A DNA stretch of 64,000 nt from a bacterium (GTDB lineage Bacteria; Zixibacteria; MSB-5A5; GN15; FEB-12): contig JADJGQ010000001.1 of assembly GCA_016708025.1 (NCBI GenBank), positions 1,054,001-1,118,000 on the forward strand. The letters run 5' to 3'. The notes beneath the pieces are model-generated. The model worked only from the letters and a program-made list of their open reading frames with translations, was not told where the DNA came from and made no database searches. Positions 61,286 to 64,000 of the stretch are shown here, one piece after another (positions within the stretch are counted from its first letter, which is position 1; the number at the start of each line of letters is the position of its first letter). The position numbers were made by a program, and so were the translations under genes.

Positions 61286-64000
61286 TTACTTCTTGCCTTT
61301 CTTTGCTACCGGCGAGTGGAAGAGCATTGCTTTGCCGACTTCCTGCTTGGGGAGTCCGGGGCCGGTGATGAAGAGATTGAGCGCCTGACCGCCTTTGCAT
61401 TGGAACATGCGAAGTTCAATCGGGTGCATCCCCAGTTTGAGGGCGATCTTGCCGGGGACCTCACCATCGCCATGGATGCCGTCGTTGTCAATCAAGAGGC
61501 TGTCGCCGATGATCAGCGCAGAGCCATCATCGGAGTTAAGTCCGAACTCATACAGACCATCTTGTGGCACGCTAATGTATCCCTTAAAGATCAGTCCGTA
61601 ATCCTCTGGACGAGCGATAGATGGAATAAGAATCGTGTCGGCCACAATCTCTCTAGTGATTTTCACGGAATCGAAGTTCGGGAGTTTGGTCCACTCGCCT
61701 TCGTAGTAAATCAAGCGAAGGCCGGGTTTGGTTTCGCCGACTTTGACAGCGCCGCGGGGGATAAGTTTCTGGACAGTCAGTTTGGTGGCGGGGCCGGCGG
61801 GTGCATCGTTCACGAATGGCATGGCCATGATGGTGGCTGTCTGGTTGACGGCGAAGGGGCGCTCGAAGAGTGCCGAGGACTTTGTTGGAGCGGAGCCATC
61901 CATCGCGTACCGGATAGTCGTGCCGGGGAATGGTGTGGAGAGAGCGACAATGGTGCTATCGATGAAGGCCGTCTGGTCGGCGGCGATGCGGGCGAATTTG
62001 GCATCGGCCTGGTCGTAGAGTTCATCTGTGGCGAAGACCGCGTCACGGGCGTTGTCCGATACAGAAACAGCCAGCAACTTCAGACGAGAGTCGGACGGAA
62101 GCTGAATCTGGGTCGTTCCCGCAATGGTCGGTACAGCGACTTCATATAGATAGGTGAACTTGTAGATGTCGTTTTTGCCGTCGGAAGTGTGACGATGTGC
62201 TCCCGCCCATGCAATCGGAGTCTGATTGATGTAGGCAGGGAGAATCTCATCTCGAGTGTCGACCATGCGGCCATTAACCATTCGATTCTCCCACTGACCA
62301 ACCGGCTCTGTATACTCGTGCAGACGCACTGGATACGGTGCCGCCGCGCCACCAGAGGCAACTGGAGTGATATGCGCTTCAACCGGACCACCAGTCGCCA
62401 TCATCAGTAAGTGTGCCTGACGCCACTTTCCGGCGGGAAGGTCAAGCTTCTGTCCGTCGCATGAGACGATATTGGGGGCGCCATCGGTTTTGGGGCCGAA
62501 GACAAACTTGACGCCACGATAGGTGAGTGTATCCGGGAGCAGTTCGCCGGCGAGAGAGTTGCCGGAGCCATCGATGTTGCCATCGGTTTTGTTGGCATCG
62601 GTGGAGATGCCATCGAGATTGTATGGAAGTGCGACAGGCTGAGAAACCAAAGGCTGGACCATCATCATGCGATTGGTGCCAAGCCGGACAGCAAACGCTT
62701 TCGGCTGGAACGGAGTTAGCGAGAAGGTGAGCTTGTCTTTGGCGGCGACAGCCGTCCCGATCTCTTCTTCCTGACCATTGACTTCGCGAGCGGAGACAAC
62801 CGGACGGCCGAAGTTGATGGTGATGTTGTCGGCGGGTTTCCCCTGTAGTTCGCGAACGCGAATGATGATCTCATCGGAGGTCTCGGCCATCTTGACAGCG
62901 TTGACCATCACCTGCTGAGTCGGCTTGTCGTTCTGCGTCAGCGACAGAAGCGAGTGCGATTTGCCCAGTTTGCCAGGATGCTGCGGAACCTCGTAGACCT
63001 GGAGCGGCTGGTTGAGACGTGCGGCTTGCCATGGGATGTCGGATTCCAGCACCGGGCCGGTGTGACCGGCGATGGCAAACGTGAAAGTCATGGTTTCCTA
63101 TATCCTGTGAGCTCTGGTCGCCGACCCAGTTCCAGGAGTCAAAGACGCCGGGAGTGTGGATGAGTGTTAAGCGCAGGGTCTGGTTGTCGGGGTGGTCCCA
63201 GCCGTATTTGCAGTCATTGAGAATAGAGACGCCGTAGGAGTTGTCGGTGGCGGTCTGGTCGGCCCACATATGGCCGGGGACTTCGTATTTCTCTTTCTTG
63301 TTAATGCCACGCTTGATTGAGCCGAGGCCGAGGTCGTAGGTGACGGTATCGTCGACGCCGTTCAGTTTAAAGGCGGCTTTGAGGAGAGTTTCTTTTTCGG
63401 CCCAGTCGACATTATTAATGAACTCTATCCGGTCACCGGCGGAACCGGCGGCGAGGCGGATGATGGTCTCGTAGGTGGAGTTGTTGTGCGTGCGGGTGAT
63501 TTTGATTGCGCCGCGGACGGGACCGGATTCGATAACTTCGATCTCTCCTGGATCGTTGTATACTAGTTGGTTTACTCCACTAAGTATATCTTCGTATTGA
63601 ATTTCCCAAGCGGGCCACTGACGGGGTTTGTTGTAGATCAATTGCCATTCGATAGGAGCAGCGAGGAGAATCTTATTAGCGAGTTTGTCATAAATTCCTC
63701 CGACACCGTTTCTGTTCATTGATACATCATATCGTTCGTTTCCAAGAAATGTCTTGCCCGATGCTTTACTATACACAGAGATTTTTGCGATTTCCGGACC
63801 AACATCGGGAGTCGATTTGTTTTCGCGAATGTCGAAAACACCATAGCCCACAGGTGGAAGCTTGGCCAGAAAGATGACTTTCTGTTTTCCTTCATTATCT
63901 GTAATCAATTGACTGGGAATTTGTTTGCCGTGCGAATCGATAACTGTCGCAGAGGCGTACGGACAATCGACTTCAACGACATCTTCTCTATCGATCGCGA
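61286..64000 (-). pseudogene. GH38 alpha-mannosidase, N-terminus beyond window, one frameshift, C-terminal PA14
   Basis: The gene enters from beyond base 64000. The visible part begins in the mid and C-terminal beta domains of GH38 (FLGNERYDVSMNRNGVGGIYDK, PAWEIQYEDI, IRLAAGSAGDRIEFINNVDW, TLIHTPGVFDSW). At 63084-63086 a T run breaks the frame: one T fewer reads QDIGNHDFTFAIAGHTGPVL on into the second frame. That frame holds the rest of the mannosidase, a chitobiase-like Ig segment (FPGTTIRYAMDGSAPTKSSA) and a PA14 domain (LIYYEGEWTKLPNFDS, NSDDGSALIIGDSLLIDNDG). It likely trims mannose from N-glycans. The break is probably a sequence error. The catalytic domain is not in the window. Confidence 0.85.

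Noticed and set aside
1..64000. CRISPR arrays, rRNA genes, IS elements, riboswitches
   Set aside because: Looked for regular direct repeats with spacers, rRNA signatures, transposase motifs with inverted ends and common riboswitch cores by eye; none was convincing.

Overview
The window is a gene-dense bacterial chromosome segment, probably from an uncultured member of the FCB group; candidate phylum Zixibacteria is my best guess. This is inference from gene content: paired dockerin-type repeats on a secreted beta-propeller protein, Por/T9SS-like C-terminal domains, many lipoproteins, a PNGase F-like enzyme, and a rimP-nusA-infB-rbfA-nrnA-truB-ribF-rpsO-pnp-M16 peptidase order. No rRNA genes, CRISPR arrays, transposases or integrases were seen.

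Layout. 1-1181: two tandem outer-membrane-type paralogues, the first cut by the window edge. 1272-5217: murein-peptide genes (SH3b-NlpC/P60 peptidase, frameshifted dipeptide epimerase, amidase) and a small membrane protein. 5292-8629: mostly unrelated minus-strand genes (a secreted protein of unknown function, pterin dehydratase, membrane protein, small lipoprotein, GNAT). 8652-11155: an AT-richer island with an OLD-type ATPase/TOPRIM nuclease overlapping a three-TM protein, beside tRNA-Arg(CCG). 11156-11678: repeat-rich spacer. 11679-28209: translation and RNA-metabolism block from proS to leuS. 28573-35822, minus strand: D,D-carboxypeptidase, NatAB-like exporter, DUF72, a tiny zinc ribbon and a coupled four-gene membrane cluster built on a DUF6754-like protein. 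35931-38831: sugar-type ABC importer whose binding protein has an in-frame stop. 38939-44267: OmpA-like lipoprotein, Ig-like lipoprotein, TPR protein, tyrS. 44465-54974: PBP1A, tRNA-Leu(CAA), and an alpha-2-macroglobulin/PBP1C/repeat-protein operon. 55114-64000: dockerin-bearing propeller protein, nitroreductase, then PNGase F-like protein and a GH38 alpha-mannosidase that runs off the end.

How the genes fit together. Three themes stand out. One is cell-wall building, trimming and recycling (two class A PBPs, D,D-carboxypeptidase, amidase, NlpC/P60 peptidase, epimerase). The second is a conserved translation/RNA block. The third is attack on N-glycoproteins: the PNGase-like and alpha-mannosidase genes lie 29 nt apart on one strand. 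The two best candidates for undescribed biology are the OLD plus three-TM gene pair next to a tRNA, and the four-gene DUF6754-like membrane cluster.

Caution. At least six genes are broken by single-base indels, most in short homopolymers, and one by an in-frame TAA. That pattern looks more like consensus errors in a metagenome or long-read assembly than real gene decay, so these genes may be intact in the organism.
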